A program made the translations under genes and the position numbers. This document shows, one piece after another, positions 16,729 through 32,892 of a DNA stretch of 64,000 nt. The notes under the pieces are model-generated. The model was given only the letters and a program-made list of their open reading frames with translations, did no database searches and had not been told where the DNA came from. Origin of the DNA: Mycolicibacterium aurum (GTDB taxonomy: Bacteria; Actinomycetota; Actinomycetes; Mycobacteriales; Mycobacteriaceae); NCBI GenBank assembly GCA_900078775.1, contig LT549889.1, forward strand, positions 5,974,731 through 6,038,730. The letters run 5' to 3'. Positions within the stretch are counted from its first letter, which is position 1. Each line of letters opens with the position of its first letter.

Positions 16729-19700
16729 ATGCGCGTCACCGCTGCGGAGTCGACGGATCTGTTCGTCGGGCCCTCGGACGCACCGGTGCAGCTGGTCCGC
16801 ATCAGCTACACCGGCTGCACCGCACCGACACCCGTGCGGGTGACCGGGACCGGCCTGCTCGGTGAGGCCGTCGCGCACCCGGGCGCCGACGTCGTCGAGG
16901 TGCCGATGCAGGTCGAGGACCCGCACCCCGGCCGCCGGCGCGCGGCCGCCATCGGGGACACCGGGTTCACCTTCGTCGATGCCGAACCCGGCTGGACCAT
17001 GCACATGATCAGCCACTTCCACTACGACCCGGTCTGGTGGAACACCCAGGCGGCCTACACCAGCGTCTGGACCGAGGAGCCGCAAGGCGCCTGCCGGCAG
17101 ACCAACGGCTTCGATCTGGTGACCGCGCATCTGGAGATGGCGCGCCGCGACCCCGACTACAAATTCGTGCTCGCCGAGGTCGACTACCTCAAACCATTCT
17201 GGGACACCCACCCCGAGGAACGCGCCGACCTGCGCCGGCTGATCGGCGAGGGCCGCATCGAGATCATGGGCGGCACCTACAACGAGCCCAACACCAACCT
17301 CACCAGCCCGGAGACCGCGATCCGGAACTTCGTGGCCGGCATCGGTTTTCAGCGCGACGTGCTCGGCGGCGACCCGGCCACCGCCTGGCAGCTCGACGTG
17401 TTCGGGCACGACCCGCAGTTCCCGGGGATGGCCGCCGACGCCGGGCTGACCTCCAGTTCCTGGGCGCGCGGCCCACACCATCAATGGGGCCCGATGGCGG
17501 GCGACGGCGACCCCGAACGCATGCAGTTCGCCAGTGAATTCGAGTGGACCGCCCCATCCGGGCGGGGCCTGCTCACCCACTACATGCCCGCGCACTACGC
17601 GGGCGGCTGGTGGATGGATTCCGCGGCCACGCTGGCCGACGCGGAGGCCGAGACCCACAAGCTGTTCACCGACCTGAAGAAGGTGGCGCTGACCCGCAAC
17701 GTGCTGCTGCCGGTCGGCACCGACTACACCCCGCCGAACAAGTGGGTCACCGAGATTCACCGGGACTGGAACGCCCGCTACACCTGGCCGCGGTTCGTCT
17801 GCGCGCTGCCGCGCGAGTTCTTCGCCGCCGTACGCGCCGACCTGCAGCGCCGCGGCGCCCGGCCGTCCACCCAGACCCGCGACATGAACCCGATCTACAC
17901 CGGCAAGGACGTCTCCTACATCGACACCAAACAGGCCAACCGGGCCGCCGAGAACGCGGTGCTGGAGGCCGAACGGTTCGCGGTGTTCGCCGGGGTGCTG
18001 GGCGGGGCCCCCTACCCGCAGGCGGCGTTGGCCAAGGCCTGGGTGCAACTGGCCTACGGCGCACACCACGACGCGATCACCGGATCGGAATCCGATCAGG
18101 TGTACCTCGACCTGCTGACCGGGTGGCGCGACGCCTGGGAGATCGGCCGCGGTGCCCGCGACAATGCACTGCGGCTGCTGTCCGGAGCCGTCGACGCCCC
18201 GGTGGTGGTGTGGAATCCGTTGGCACACAGCCGCAGCGACATGGTCACCGCGCATGTCGACGAACCGTTCACCGGGGCGGTCTGCGATATGAGCGGCCGG
18301 GCCCTGCCCACCCTGGTCGACGGCCACACCGTCACCTGGCGCGTCGACGGCATCGGCTCGCTGGGCTGGCAGGGCTACCGGCTGCGCGCCGACGCCGAGG
18401 CCTCGCACTGGCGGGCCATCGACGGCACCACGATCACCAACCAGACCCACACGCTGACCGTGGACCCGGCCCGTGGCGGCGGTGTCCGCTCGCTGACCGT
18501 CGACGGGCGCGAACTCATCGCCGACGGGCGGATCGGCAACGAACTGGCCGTCTACGACGAGTATCCGGCGCACCCGCAGTCCGGGGAGGGACCGTGGCAC
18601 CTGCTGCCCAGCGGGCCGGTGACCGGTTCGGCGCAGTTCCCCGCGACGGTGCAGGGCCGGCGCTGCGCGCTGGGTGAGCGCCTGGTGATCACCGGTGCGA
18701 TCCCCGGCGTGCTGCGCTACACCCAGACCCTGACCCTGTGGGACGGCATCGACCGCGTCGAATGCCGCACCGAGATCGACGAATTCACCGGCGCGGACAA
18801 ACTGCTCCGGCTGCGGTGGCCGTGCTCGGTGCCCGGGGCGATGCCCGTCAGCGAGGTCGGTGACGCGGTGATCGGCCGCGGCTTCGGCCTGCTCCACGAC
18901 GGCGCCGCCGCGGTCGACTCCGCCCGGCACCCGTGGACCCTGGACAACCCGGCCTACGGCTGGTTCGGGCTGTCCGCCACCCTGCGGGTGCGCATCGGCG
19001 CCGGCGCAAGGGCGGTCTCGGTGGCCGAAGTCGTCACCCCCGACCCGGATTTCGACGAACGTGCCCTGATGGTCGCGCTGGTGCGGGCCGGGGTCACCGC
19101 CACCTGCAGTACCGCCGGGCGGCCCCGCTACGGCGACCTGGCGGTGGACTCCAACCTGCCCGACGCCCGCATCGCGCTCGGGCACCCCGACGAGAATGCC
19201 TTCACCGCAGCGGTATTGACGACCTCACCCGAGCACCGGGCCGAACTGGACCGCCAGATCGGGGTCACCGGGGCGGCCCGGGTCTGGGTGCCGGCCGCCG
19301 AACCGCTGGCCGCCGAATGGGTGCCCGGCGCGGACCTCAGGGGCATCCGGGCACTGCCGGTGCTGATCGTCGTCGGCGGGATCGACGCCCTGGTCGACGA
19401 CATCGCCGACGCCGAGATCACCGTCGCGCAGAACGCCCCGGCCGGCCTGGAACCCTTCGAGTCGGCGACGGTGGCCGTCCTCAACCGCGGGGTGCCCGGC
19501 TTCGCCGTCGAACCCGACGGCACCCTGCACACCTCGCTGATGCGGTCCTGCACGGGCTGGCCGTCGGGCACCTGGATCGACCCGCCCCGGCGCACCGCAC
19601 CCGACGGGTCCAGCTTCGGGCTGCAGCACTGGACACACACCTTCGACTACGCGCTGGCCGCCGGTGCAGGGGATTGGCGCGACAGTGAGATCCCGTACCG

Positions 19701-20838
19701 CAGTGCGGCGTTCTCGCACCCGCTGCTGGCGGTGCGCAACCGGCGGGGCGGCACCGACGGCCTGCCCGCGCACGGCGCCCTGCTCGACGTCGACTCCGAA
19801 GGCGGCAGCGTGCAACTGGCCGCACTCAAAGCGGCGGGCAACCCGCTGGCGGCCGGCAGCGTGCGGATCGCCGACCCGGCCACGGCGGCCCTGCGGATCG
19901 TCGAAACCCACGGCCGGGAAACCCGATTCGTGATCCGCTCCGGTCTGGCCGCGGTCGCCGCACCGACACCGGCCGATCTGCTGGAGCGCCCAATGGAGCG
20001 GGACGCGGCCTTCACCCTGCACGGTTACCAGATCGCCACCCTGCTGACCCACCTGGACGCGGTCAAGATCCTCAACGCCGACAACGAGACGCTGGCGCCG
20101 GAAGCCGAGACGGCGCAACCGCTGTACGGCCGCTACTGGCTACACAACCGCGGGCCCGCCCCGCTCGGCGGGCTGCCCGCCGTGGCGCACCTGCACCCGC
20201 ACCGGCTGCGCGCCGAACCCGGTGCCCCGGTACGGCTTCGGCTCACCGCGGCCAGCGACTGCACCGACGCCGCGGTGCACGGCCGGGTCCGGGTGATCTG
20301 CCCGCCCGGCTGGAGCGTCGAGACCGAGGAACTGCCGTTCGTGCTGCCGCCGGGGGACTACCTGGACACCGAGATCAGCGTGGCCATGCCGGCGGTGGTG
20401 CCGCCCGGGCTGTACCCGGTCCGGGTCGAACTCGCGCTCACCGGCCGCGGTGGGCTGCCCACCTCCTGGCGTCAGGTCGTCGAGGATGTCTGCATCGTGC
20501 AGGTCGGTGACGCCTCGGGGGAGGTGCTCAAGCTGGTGGCCGAGCCGGCGGCCGTGGCGCTGCGGGCCGGGGAGAGCGCCCTGTTCGGTGTCACCGTCGG
20601 CACCGACGCCCGCGCCGATCTGGCCGCCGAGGCGCACCTGATCAGCCCGTGGGGAACCTGGGAATGGCTGGGCGCCAACGTCGTCGGTGTCGAGATACCG
20701 GCCCGCGGCAGCACTCGCATCGAGTTCGAGGCCGCGCCGCCGCCGTGGGTACCGCCCGGGAAGTGGTGGGCGCTCATCCGGGTGGCCTGCGCGGGCAGTC
20801 TGGTCTACTCACCCGCGGTGCCGGTGGTGGTCACATGA
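16729..20838 (+). CDS. GH38 alpha-mannosidase
   Basis: A 1369-residue protein, the counterpart of Rv0648 by family and context but longer. The GH38 catalytic domain begins about residue 91 (HMISHFHYDPVWW, zinc ligands His and Asp100). The nucleophile Asp223 is in WQLDVFGHDPQFP, and the second zinc-site motif is GAHHDAITGSESD. Beta-rich middle domains follow, and an NPCBM/NEW3-like Ig domain occupies the last 250 residues (VICPPGWSVETEELPF onward). There is no signal peptide, so it is likely cytosolic and acts on mannosides or mannose-containing oligosaccharides. The stop overlaps the next ATG (ATGA), coupling it to a SurA-like protein and a ROK kinase. It follows the WYL gene by 10 nt. Confidence 0.88.
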   Translation: MRVTAAESTDLFVGPSDAPVQLVRISYTGCTAPTPVRVTGTGLLGEAVAHPGADVVEVPMQVEDPHPGRRRAAAIGDTGFTFVDAEPGWTMHMISHFHYDPVWWNTQAAYTSVWTEEPQGACRQTNGFDLVTAHLEMARRDPDYKFVLAEVDYLKPFWDTHPEERADLRRLIGEGRIEIMGGTYNEPNTNLTSPETAIRNFVAGIGFQRDVLGGDPATAWQLDVFGHDPQFPGMAADAGLTSSSWARGPHHQWGPMAGDGDPERMQFASEFEWTAPSGRGLLTHYMPAHYAGGWWMDSAATLADAEAETHKLFTDLKKVALTRNVLLPVGTDYTPPNKWVTEIHRDWNARYTWPRFVCALPREFFAAVRADLQRRGARPSTQTRDMNPIYTGKDVSYIDTKQANRAAENAVLEAERFAVFAGVLGGAPYPQAALAKAWVQLAYGAHHDAITGSESDQVYLDLLTGWRDAWEIGRGARDNALRLLSGAVDAPVVVWNPLAHSRSDMVTAHVDEPFTGAVCDMSGRALPTLVDGHTVTWRVDGIGSLGWQGYRLRADAEASHWRAIDGTTITNQTHTLTVDPARGGGVRSLTVDGRELIADGRIGNELAVYDEYPAHPQSGEGPWHLLPSGPVTGSAQFPATVQGRRCALGERLVITGAIPGVLRYTQTLTLWDGIDRVECRTEIDEFTGADKLLRLRWPCSVPGAMPVSEVGDAVIGRGFGLLHDGAAAVDSARHPWTLDNPAYGWFGLSATLRVRIGAGARAVSVAEVVTPDPDFDERALMVALVRAGVTATCSTAGRPRYGDLAVDSNLPDARIALGHPDENAFTAAVLTTSPEHRAELDRQIGVTGAARVWVPAAEPLAAEWVPGADLRGIRALPVLIVVGGIDALVDDIADAEITVAQNAPAGLEPFESATVAVLNRGVPGFAVEPDGTLHTSLMRSCTGWPSGTWIDPPRRTAPDGSSFGLQHWTHTFDYALAAGAGDWRDSEIPYRSAAFSHPLLAVRNRRGGTDGLPAHGALLDVDSEGGSVQLAALKAAGNPLAAGSVRIADPATAALRIVETHGRETRFVIRSGLAAVAAPTPADLLERPMERDAAFTLHGYQIATLLTHLDAVKILNADNETLAPEAETAQPLYGRYWLHNRGPAPLGGLPAVAHLHPHRLRAEPGAPVRLRLTAASDCTDAAVHGRVRVICPPGWSVETEELPFVLPPGDYLDTEISVAMPAVVPPGLYPVRVELALTGRGGLPTSWRQVVEDVCIVQVGDASGEVLKLVAEPAAVALRAGESALFGVTVGTDARADLAAEAHLISPWGTWEWLGANVVGVEIPARGSTRIEFEAAPPPWVPPGKWWALIRVACAGSLVYSPAVPVVVT

Positions 20839-21398
20839 CCGCGGCCCACGTCGGCGGACAGGTGGTCACCGTCGCCGAGATCGACGAGCGGGAAAAAGCC
20901 TTGCGGGCAAGCAATCTGGCCGCGACGCTACCCCGGCCGGGTACCGGCGAGGGCCGTCAACTGCGGCGCTGGCTGACCCAGCTGGTGACGGCCGAGCGGG
21001 TGGTGGCCGCCGAACCGGGTGCCGAGCCGGCCCCGACGCTTCAAGAGGTGCTGCCGGATACGGCCGCGCGCCTGGAGATCGGCAGCATCGCCGCGGCGGT
21101 GCTGGCCACCCCGGCGGGCCGGGCGGCGTACGCCCGTGTCACCGCGGACGTCGACGTCACCGACCTGGAGATCGCCTCCTACCACCGCCGCAACCCGGGG
21201 CGATTCGCCGCTCGGCGCACCGAGACCCTGGACTTCGCCCTGGCCCGCCCGCTGATCACCGAACACCTGCGGGCCGCCGCGCGGCGCCGCGCGTTCCGGG
21301 TGTGGCTGGATGCGCGCTGCGCCGAACTCGTCCACCTCGCCCCGGGCTACGAACACCCCGGTGACCCCCGCCAACCCGACAACACCCACCGGCACTGA
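20835..21398 (+). CDS. Small SurA/parvulin-like protein of unknown function
   Basis: A 187-residue soluble protein with no signal peptide. The N-terminus (GGQVVTVAEIDEREKAL) and the middle segment DVTDLEIASYHRRNPGRF resemble the substrate-binding helices of SurA/PpiC-type chaperone-isomerases, but no parvulin catalytic domain is evident. It is translationally coupled (ATGA) to the mannosidase and by a 1-nt overlap (TGATG) to the ROK kinase, so it probably serves the mannosidase or its pathway, perhaps as a dedicated folding partner. That role is inference. The family is not otherwise recognised by me. Confidence 0.7.
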   Translation: MTAAHVGGQVVTVAEIDEREKALRASNLAATLPRPGTGEGRQLRRWLTQLVTAERVVAAEPGAEPAPTLQEVLPDTAARLEIGSIAAAVLATPAGRAAYARVTADVDVTDLEIASYHRRNPGRFAARRTETLDFALARPLITEHLRAAARRRAFRVWLDARCAELVHLAPGYEHPGDPRQPDNTHRH

Positions 21399-22324
21399 TG
21401 TCTCCTGACATCCCGGATCGCTTCGCTCCTGCCCGCCGGACCCTCGCCCTCGATATCGGCGGCACCAAGCTCGCCGCGGCCGTCGTCGACGCCGACGGCA
21501 CCGTGGCGCACCGCTTCCAGCAGCCCACCCCGCAGACCAGCGCCGCGGACGCCTGGCGGGTGACCGCCGACCTGCTCACCGAGGCGCTGGCCGCCGCCCC
21601 CGCCGACGCGGTGGGTATCGCCTCGGCGGGGCCGGTGCACCTGGACAGCGGCACCATCAGCCCGGTCAACATCGCTGTGTGGCAGGACTTTCCGATCGTG
21701 GATCGGGTCGCCGAGCTGACCGGGCTGCCGGTGCGCCTCGGCGGGGACGGGGTGTGCATGGCGCTGGGCGAACACCGGCACGGGGCGGGGCGGGGCGCCG
21801 GGTTCCTGCTCGGCATGGTGGTCTCCACCGGCATCGGCGGGGGACTGGTGCTCGAGGGCGCCCCGTACGACGGGCGCACCGGCAACGCCGGGCACGTCGG
21901 GCACATGGTCGCCGACCCCGACGGTGAGCCCTGCGCGTGCGGGGGAACCGGCTGCGTGGAGACCATCGCCTCCGGGCCGCGGATGACCCGGTGGGCGCAG
22001 CGGCAGGGCTGGGTCGGGGCGGACGCCAAGGACCTGGCCGCCGCGGCGGCGGCCGGCGACGAGATCGCGCTGGCCGCCTTCGCGCGGGGGACGACGGCCC
22101 TGGCCGCGGTGATCGCGTCCACCGCGGCGGTCTGCGACCTGGATCTGGTGGTGATCGGCGGCGGCGTCGCCAAGGCCGGTGACGTGCTGTTCACCCCGCT
22201 GCGCAGGGCACTGGACCGCTACACCGGGCTGAGTTTCATCCGGGGGCTGCGGATCGTGCCCGCCGAACTCGGTGGGGACGCCGGACTGGTCGGGGCGGCG
22301 GCGCTGGCTCGTGAGGCCGGGTAG
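21398..22324 (+). CDS. ROK-family sugar kinase (glucokinase-like)
   Basis: A 308-residue ROK protein. The N-terminal phosphate loop is LALDIGGTKLAAAVVD. The ROK signature region around residues 140-190 includes STGIGGG, GHVGHM and the zinc-binding CACGGTGCVE. It phosphorylates a hexose, presumably glucose or mannose released by the upstream mannosidase. It is the counterpart of Rv0650 by position. There is no HTH, so it is an enzyme rather than a ROK repressor. Confidence 0.87.
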   Translation: MSPDIPDRFAPARRTLALDIGGTKLAAAVVDADGTVAHRFQQPTPQTSAADAWRVTADLLTEALAAAPADAVGIASAGPVHLDSGTISPVNIAVWQDFPIVDRVAELTGLPVRLGGDGVCMALGEHRHGAGRGAGFLLGMVVSTGIGGGLVLEGAPYDGRTGNAGHVGHMVADPDGEPCACGGTGCVETIASGPRMTRWAQRQGWVGADAKDLAAAAAAGDEIALAAFARGTTALAAVIASTAAVCDLDLVVIGGGVAKAGDVLFTPLRRALDRYTGLSFIRGLRIVPAELGGDAGLVGAAALAREAG

Positions 22325-22367
22325 CTCCGGGACGGTCATCAGTCAGCCGGACAACACTGCGCAAGTC

Positions 22368-22419
22368 GCGGTACTACCGGTAGTACCGCTGCGCCGGTAG
22401 TACTACCCGCAGTACTACC
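22368..22419. repeat. Cluster of palindromic GGTAGTAC/GTACTACC half-sites
   Basis: A perfect palindrome with 11-bp arms (GCGGTACTACC then its inverse, 22368-22389) is followed after 6 nt by the 12-bp palindrome GGTAGTACTACC (22396-22407) and another AGTACTACC (22411-22419). Outer flanks (GACAAC...CTG / CAG.GTTGTC) extend the dyad. A related cluster in inverted order lies at 34860-34911, again in a gene gap. It may be an intergenic mobile palindrome family or a multi-site operator. Confidence 0.6.
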
Positions 22420-22477
22420 TTCTCAACAGCGTTGTCTGCCCGGACAGCGCCGGCGGACCGGACGACAATGGCCCGTT

Positions 22478-22507
22478 TTGGCTGATCGGGCCGCGACAGG
22501 CTATCCT
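22478..22507 (+). promoter_or_regulatory. rplJ-rplL promoter
   Basis: TTGGCT (22478-22483) and TATCCT (22502-22507) are spaced by 18 nt, a reasonable mycobacterial sigma-A promoter. It lies about 200 nt upstream of rplJ, leaving room for the structured leader. Confidence 0.5.
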
Positions 22508-22513
22508 TGCCGG

Positions 22514-22646
22514 GTTCCACCGAAGACCGTCGGTCACCGAGCAATCGGTTGAAGGTCCCGGATCATCCGGGCGGCCCACGCAGGAGGACGAGGTAGATGC
22601 ATTCTTGCGCGCCCCGACCTGTCTGCGTCGGGGCGTTCGTCTTTTC
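22514..22646 (+). ncRNA. Ribosomal protein L10 leader, with intrinsic terminator/attenuator
   Basis: The predicted transcript leader runs from about 22514 and ends in a hairpin with perfect 9-bp arms CGCCCCGAC (22610-22618) and GTCGGGGCG (22627-22635), followed by TTCGTCTTTT. That is an intrinsic terminator 60 nt before the rplJ start. L10 leaders are known to bind the L10-L12 complex and give autogenous control; the terminator suggests transcriptional attenuation here. Confidence 0.55.
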
Positions 22647-22704
22647 CGGGCCCCTCTCTCGAAACCCTCCGCCCGATGGTCGTAACCATTACGAGGAGGC
22701 AAGC

Positions 22705-23235
22705 ATGGCCAAGGCTGACAAGGCCACCGCGGTCGCCGACATCGCCGAGAAGTTCAAGGAGGCGACGGCCACCGTCGTCACCGAGTACCGCGGCCTGACG
22801 GTGACCAATCTTGCCGAGCTGCGCAGGTCCCTGGGTGCGGGGACGACCTACACCGTCGCCAAGAACACCCTGGTGAAGCGTGCCGCGACCGAAGCCGGCG
22901 TCGAGGGTCTGGACGATCTCTTCACCGGCCCGACCGCCATCGCGTTCATCAACGGCGAGCCCGTCGATGCCGCCAAGGCGATCAAGAAGTTCGCCAAGGA
23001 GAACAAGGCCCTGGTCGTCAAGGGCGGCTACATGGACGGGAAGGCTCTTTCCGTCGATGAGGTCAACCGCATCGCCGATCTGGAATCGCGCGAGGTCCTG
23101 CTGTCCAAGCTGGCCGGCGCGCTGAAGGCGAAGCAGTCCCAGGCCGCTGCGCTGTTCGTGGCGCCCGCGTCCCAGGTCGCACGCCTGGCCGCAGCTCTGC
23201 AAGACAAGAAGGCCGCCGAAGACTCGGCTGCCTGA
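22705..23235 (+). CDS. rplJ: 50S ribosomal protein L10
   Basis: A 176-residue L10 starting MAKADKATAVADIAEKFKEA, with the family blocks EYRGLTVTNLAELR and AKNTLVKRAATEAG. It anchors the L7/L12 stalk on the large subunit. The start at 22705 follows GAGGAGG at good spacing; a longer frame upstream runs through the leader hairpin and is rejected. It forms an operon with rplL, 36 nt downstream. Confidence 0.97.
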   Translation: MAKADKATAVADIAEKFKEATATVVTEYRGLTVTNLAELRRSLGAGTTYTVAKNTLVKRAATEAGVEGLDDLFTGPTAIAFINGEPVDAAKAIKKFAKENKALVVKGGYMDGKALSVDEVNRIADLESREVLLSKLAGALKAKQSQAAALFVAPASQVARLAAALQDKKAAEDSAA

Positions 23236-23271
23236 GATACCACCCCACCAAAGACAAGATAAGGAATCACC

Positions 23272-23658
23272 ATGGCAAAGCTGTCCACCGAAGAACTGCT
23301 CGACGCGTTCAAGGAAATGACCCTGCTGGAGCTCTCTGAGTTCGTGAAGCAGTTCGAGGAGACCTTCGACGTCACCGCCGCCGCTCCCGTCGCCGTCGCC
23401 GCTGCCGGTGCCGCCCCGGCCGCCGCCGAGGCCGGCGAAGAGCAGAGCGAATTCGACGTCATCCTCGAGGGTGCCGGCGAGAAGAAGATCGGCGTCATCA
23501 AGGTCGTCCGCGAGATCGTCTCCGGCCTGGGCCTGAAGGAAGCCAAGGACCTGGTCGACAGCGCCCCCAAGCCGCTGCTGGAGAAGGTCACCAAGGAAGC
23601 CGCCGAGGACGCCAAGGCCAAGCTCGAGGCTGCCGGCGCTTCGGTCACCGTCAAGTAA
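23272..23658 (+). CDS. rplL: 50S ribosomal protein L7/L12
   Basis: A 128-residue L7/L12. The N-terminal dimerisation domain (TEELLDAFKEMTLLELSEFV) is joined by an Ala-rich hinge to the C-terminal factor-binding domain (EKKIGVIKVVREIVSGLGLK, EAKDLVDSAPK). It recruits elongation factors to the ribosome. A strong hairpin terminator follows directly. Confidence 0.97.
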   Translation: MAKLSTEELLDAFKEMTLLELSEFVKQFEETFDVTAAAPVAVAAAGAAPAAAEAGEEQSEFDVILEGAGEKKIGVIKVVREIVSGLGLKEAKDLVDSAPKPLLEKVTKEAAEDAKAKLEAAGASVTVK

Positions 23659-23672
23659 GTTTGCTTCACGTT

Positions 23673-23706
23673 CTGTGGGCCGGGTCGATTACGACCCGGC
23701 CCACAG
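23673..23706 (+). terminator. Terminator after rplL
   Basis: Arms of 15 bp (23673-23687, core TGTGGGCCGGGTCG, and 23692-23706) form a perfect stem with the loop ATTA, 14 nt after the rplL stop. There is no long T-run, as is common in mycobacteria. Confidence 0.75.
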
Positions 23707-23830
23707 TCGTATCCGGGGGCGGTGAGTGTGCGGTTAGTTGGTTGCTGGAAAACCGCGTAGGTTACAGTGACTCAAGCCACAGGCGGGGCAGCAGGTGGCG
23801 TGGTGGGGCCGTGAGCCGGAAGGAATTTGT

Positions 23831-24901
23831 ATGGGCGTCCAAATCGACGTAACTGGGCTGAGTAAATCGTTCGGATCGTCGAAGATCTGGGAGGACGTCA
23901 CGCTGACGGTTCCCGAGGGTGAAGTCAGCGTGCTGCTGGGCCCGTCCGGTACCGGTAAGTCGGTGTTCCTGAAGTCGCTGATCGGTCTGCTGCGCCCGGA
24001 GCGGGGCTCGATCGTCATCGACGGCACCAACATCCTGGAGTGCTCGGCCAAGGAGCTCTACGAGATCCGCACCCTGTTCGGTGTGCTGTTCCAGGACGGC
24101 GCGCTGTTCGGTTCGATGAACATCTACGACAACACGGCCTTCCCGCTGCGCGAGCACACCAAGAAGTCCGAGAGCGAAATCCGCAACATCGTGATGGAGA
24201 AGCTCGAACTGGTCGGTATGCCCAACGACGGGCACAAGTTCCCCGGTGAGATCTCCGGCGGTATGCGCAAGCGCGCCGGTCTGGCCCGCGCGCTGGTGCT
24301 CGACCCCAAGATCATCCTGTGTGACGAGCCGGACTCCGGTCTGGACCCGGTGCGTACCGCCTACCTGTCGCAGCTGCTGATCGACATCAACGCGCAGATC
24401 GACGCGACCGTGCTGATCGTGACGCACAACATCAACATCGCCCGGACCGTGCCGGACAACATCGGCATGCTGTTCCGCAAGAAGCTGGTCATGTTCGGCC
24501 CCCGCGAGGTGCTGCTCACCAGCGAGGAGCCGGTGGTCAAGCAGTTCCTCAACGGTCGCCGTATCGGCCCGATCGGCATGTCGGAGGAGAAGGACGAGGC
24601 CACCGCGGCCGCCGAGCAGGCCATGATCGACGCCGGCCAGCACGACGGCGGCGTCGAGGAGATCGAAGGTGTGCCGCCGCAGCTGATGGCCACCCCGGGC
24701 ATGCCCGAGCGCAAGGCCGTCGCCCGCCGTCAGGCCCGGGTGCGCGAGATCCTGCACACCCTGCCGCCGGCCGCGCAGGAGGCCATCCGTGACGACCTGG
24801 ACGGCACCCACAAGTACCAGGCGCACGAACCCGGCCACGTCGCACGCACCCACCACGAGGACGACACCCCGACGACGTCCATTCCGGTCACCCAGGAGTA
24901 G
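23831..24901 (+). CDS. mkl: MCE-system ABC transporter ATPase (Mkl/MceG)
   Basis: A 356-residue ABC ATPase. Walker A is GPSGTGKS, the signature is ISGGMRKRAGLARAL, Walker B is IILCDEPDSGLDP and the H-loop is VTHN. Beyond residue about 245 a hydrophilic Mkl-type C-terminal extension follows. Mkl/MceG energises the Mce lipid and cholesterol import systems encoded elsewhere. The start is the ATG at 23831 after GGAAGGAA. A candidate -10 (TACAGT, 23763-23768) lies upstream. The position between rplL and rpoB matches Rv0655. Confidence 0.92.
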   Translation: MGVQIDVTGLSKSFGSSKIWEDVTLTVPEGEVSVLLGPSGTGKSVFLKSLIGLLRPERGSIVIDGTNILECSAKELYEIRTLFGVLFQDGALFGSMNIYDNTAFPLREHTKKSESEIRNIVMEKLELVGMPNDGHKFPGEISGGMRKRAGLARALVLDPKIILCDEPDSGLDPVRTAYLSQLLIDINAQIDATVLIVTHNINIARTVPDNIGMLFRKKLVMFGPREVLLTSEEPVVKQFLNGRRIGPIGMSEEKDEATAAAEQAMIDAGQHDGGVEEIEGVPPQLMATPGMPERKAVARRQARVREILHTLPPAAQEAIRDDLDGTHKYQAHEPGHVARTHHEDDTPTTSIPVTQE

Positions 24902-24912
24902 ACGCAGACCGC

Positions 24913-24950
24913 CAGAAGACCGCTCGGGCCGAGGCCCGGGCGGTCTTCTG
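24913..24950 (+). terminator. Terminator after mkl
   Basis: The 11-bp arms CAGAAGACCGC and GCGGTCTTCTG enclose an inner GGGCC/GGCCC stem. The hairpin starts 11 nt after the mkl stop. Confidence 0.75.
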
Positions 24951-25015
24951 CTGTCAGTGGGTGGCCCCGATCCGGTCATGATCAAAAACTCCACCCCCCG
25001 ACACGGCCTTATCTC

Positions 25016-25044
25016 TTGACGGACGGAGGCAAACGAGCCAGTCT
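25016..25044 (+). promoter_or_regulatory. Candidate upstream rpoB promoter (P1)
   Basis: TTGACG (25016-25021) is a near-consensus -35. The hexamer 17 nt later, CAGTCT (25039-25044), is a weak -10. Mycobacterial rpoB loci commonly carry two promoters. Confidence 0.35.
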
Positions 25045-25120
25045 GTTGGGCAGCAATGTGTGAAGGGGTGAGAGGTATCGAGTCGCCGGCCAGCGCTTGG
25101 CTCGCCCCCGCATGCGGTGG

Positions 25121-25149
25121 TTGAGGAATGTTGCGTCGTGCGCTATCGT
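25121..25149 (+). promoter_or_regulatory. rpoBC promoter (proximal)
   Basis: TTGAGG (25121-25126) and TATCGT (25144-25149) are separated by exactly 17 nt, a good sigma-A promoter. The predicted start near 25156 gives a leader of about 155 nt. Confidence 0.6.
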
Positions 25150-25312
25150 TGGACGTTGCGCTGGCTGCATCCTGCCCACCCTTCACTGCACCTGACACCG
25201 CGGACCTAGCCTGAGCCCTGCTCAGCGATCTAGAACCGTGCCCTGTGCCCTGAGGCCTCCGGGCTTGAGAACGCCAGCCAAACCGATGCAGATATAGCTG
25301 GAAGGGTGCATC

Positions 25313-28792
<3,480 letters not shown>

Positions 28793-28831
28793 GTAATTGG
28801 CTACAAATCCCGAAAGGGGAAAGGGAGTTAC

Positions 28832-32785
<3,954 letters not shown>

Positions 32786-32793
32786 CCAGTACG

Positions 32794-32828
32794 AAAAAGA
32801 CCCCAGGACTTCGTCCTGGGGTCTTTTT
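32794..32828. terminator. Rho-independent terminator after rpoC (bidirectional)
   Basis: The 16-bp arms AAAAAGACCCCAGGAC and GTCCTGGGGTCTTTTT enclose the loop TTC; A5 on one side and T5 on the other let it stop transcription in both directions, serving the convergent gene as well. Confidence 0.92.
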
Positions 32829-32892
32829 CATGGCCGCGTCGTTCGCGAACGTGCATTCCACGCGGACTTCTCGCGGTTTCGCCGCAGAGGTT

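Larger units (their letters stand above)
22325..22704 (+). other. 380-bp gap: palindromic repeat cluster, rplJ promoter and L10 leader
   Basis: No coding gene is supported here. The first half holds GTACTACC/GGTAGTAC repeats. The second half holds a sigma-A-type promoter, a structured leader and an intrinsic-terminator-like hairpin ahead of rplJ; each is described in its own entry. Confidence 0.7.
24902..25312 (+). other. 411-bp gap between mkl and rpoB: mkl terminator and rpoB promoters
   Basis: No gene is supported. The gap begins with a terminator hairpin for mkl and carries two promoter-like elements followed by about 160 nt of untranslated rpoB leader. Confidence 0.65.

Noticed and set aside
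16570..19185. An 871-codon open frame on the minus strand opposite the mannosidase
   Set aside because: It is the codon-position shadow common in GC-rich genes: Arg/Gly/Pro/His-rich with no domain, and the plus strand carries clear GH38 motifs.
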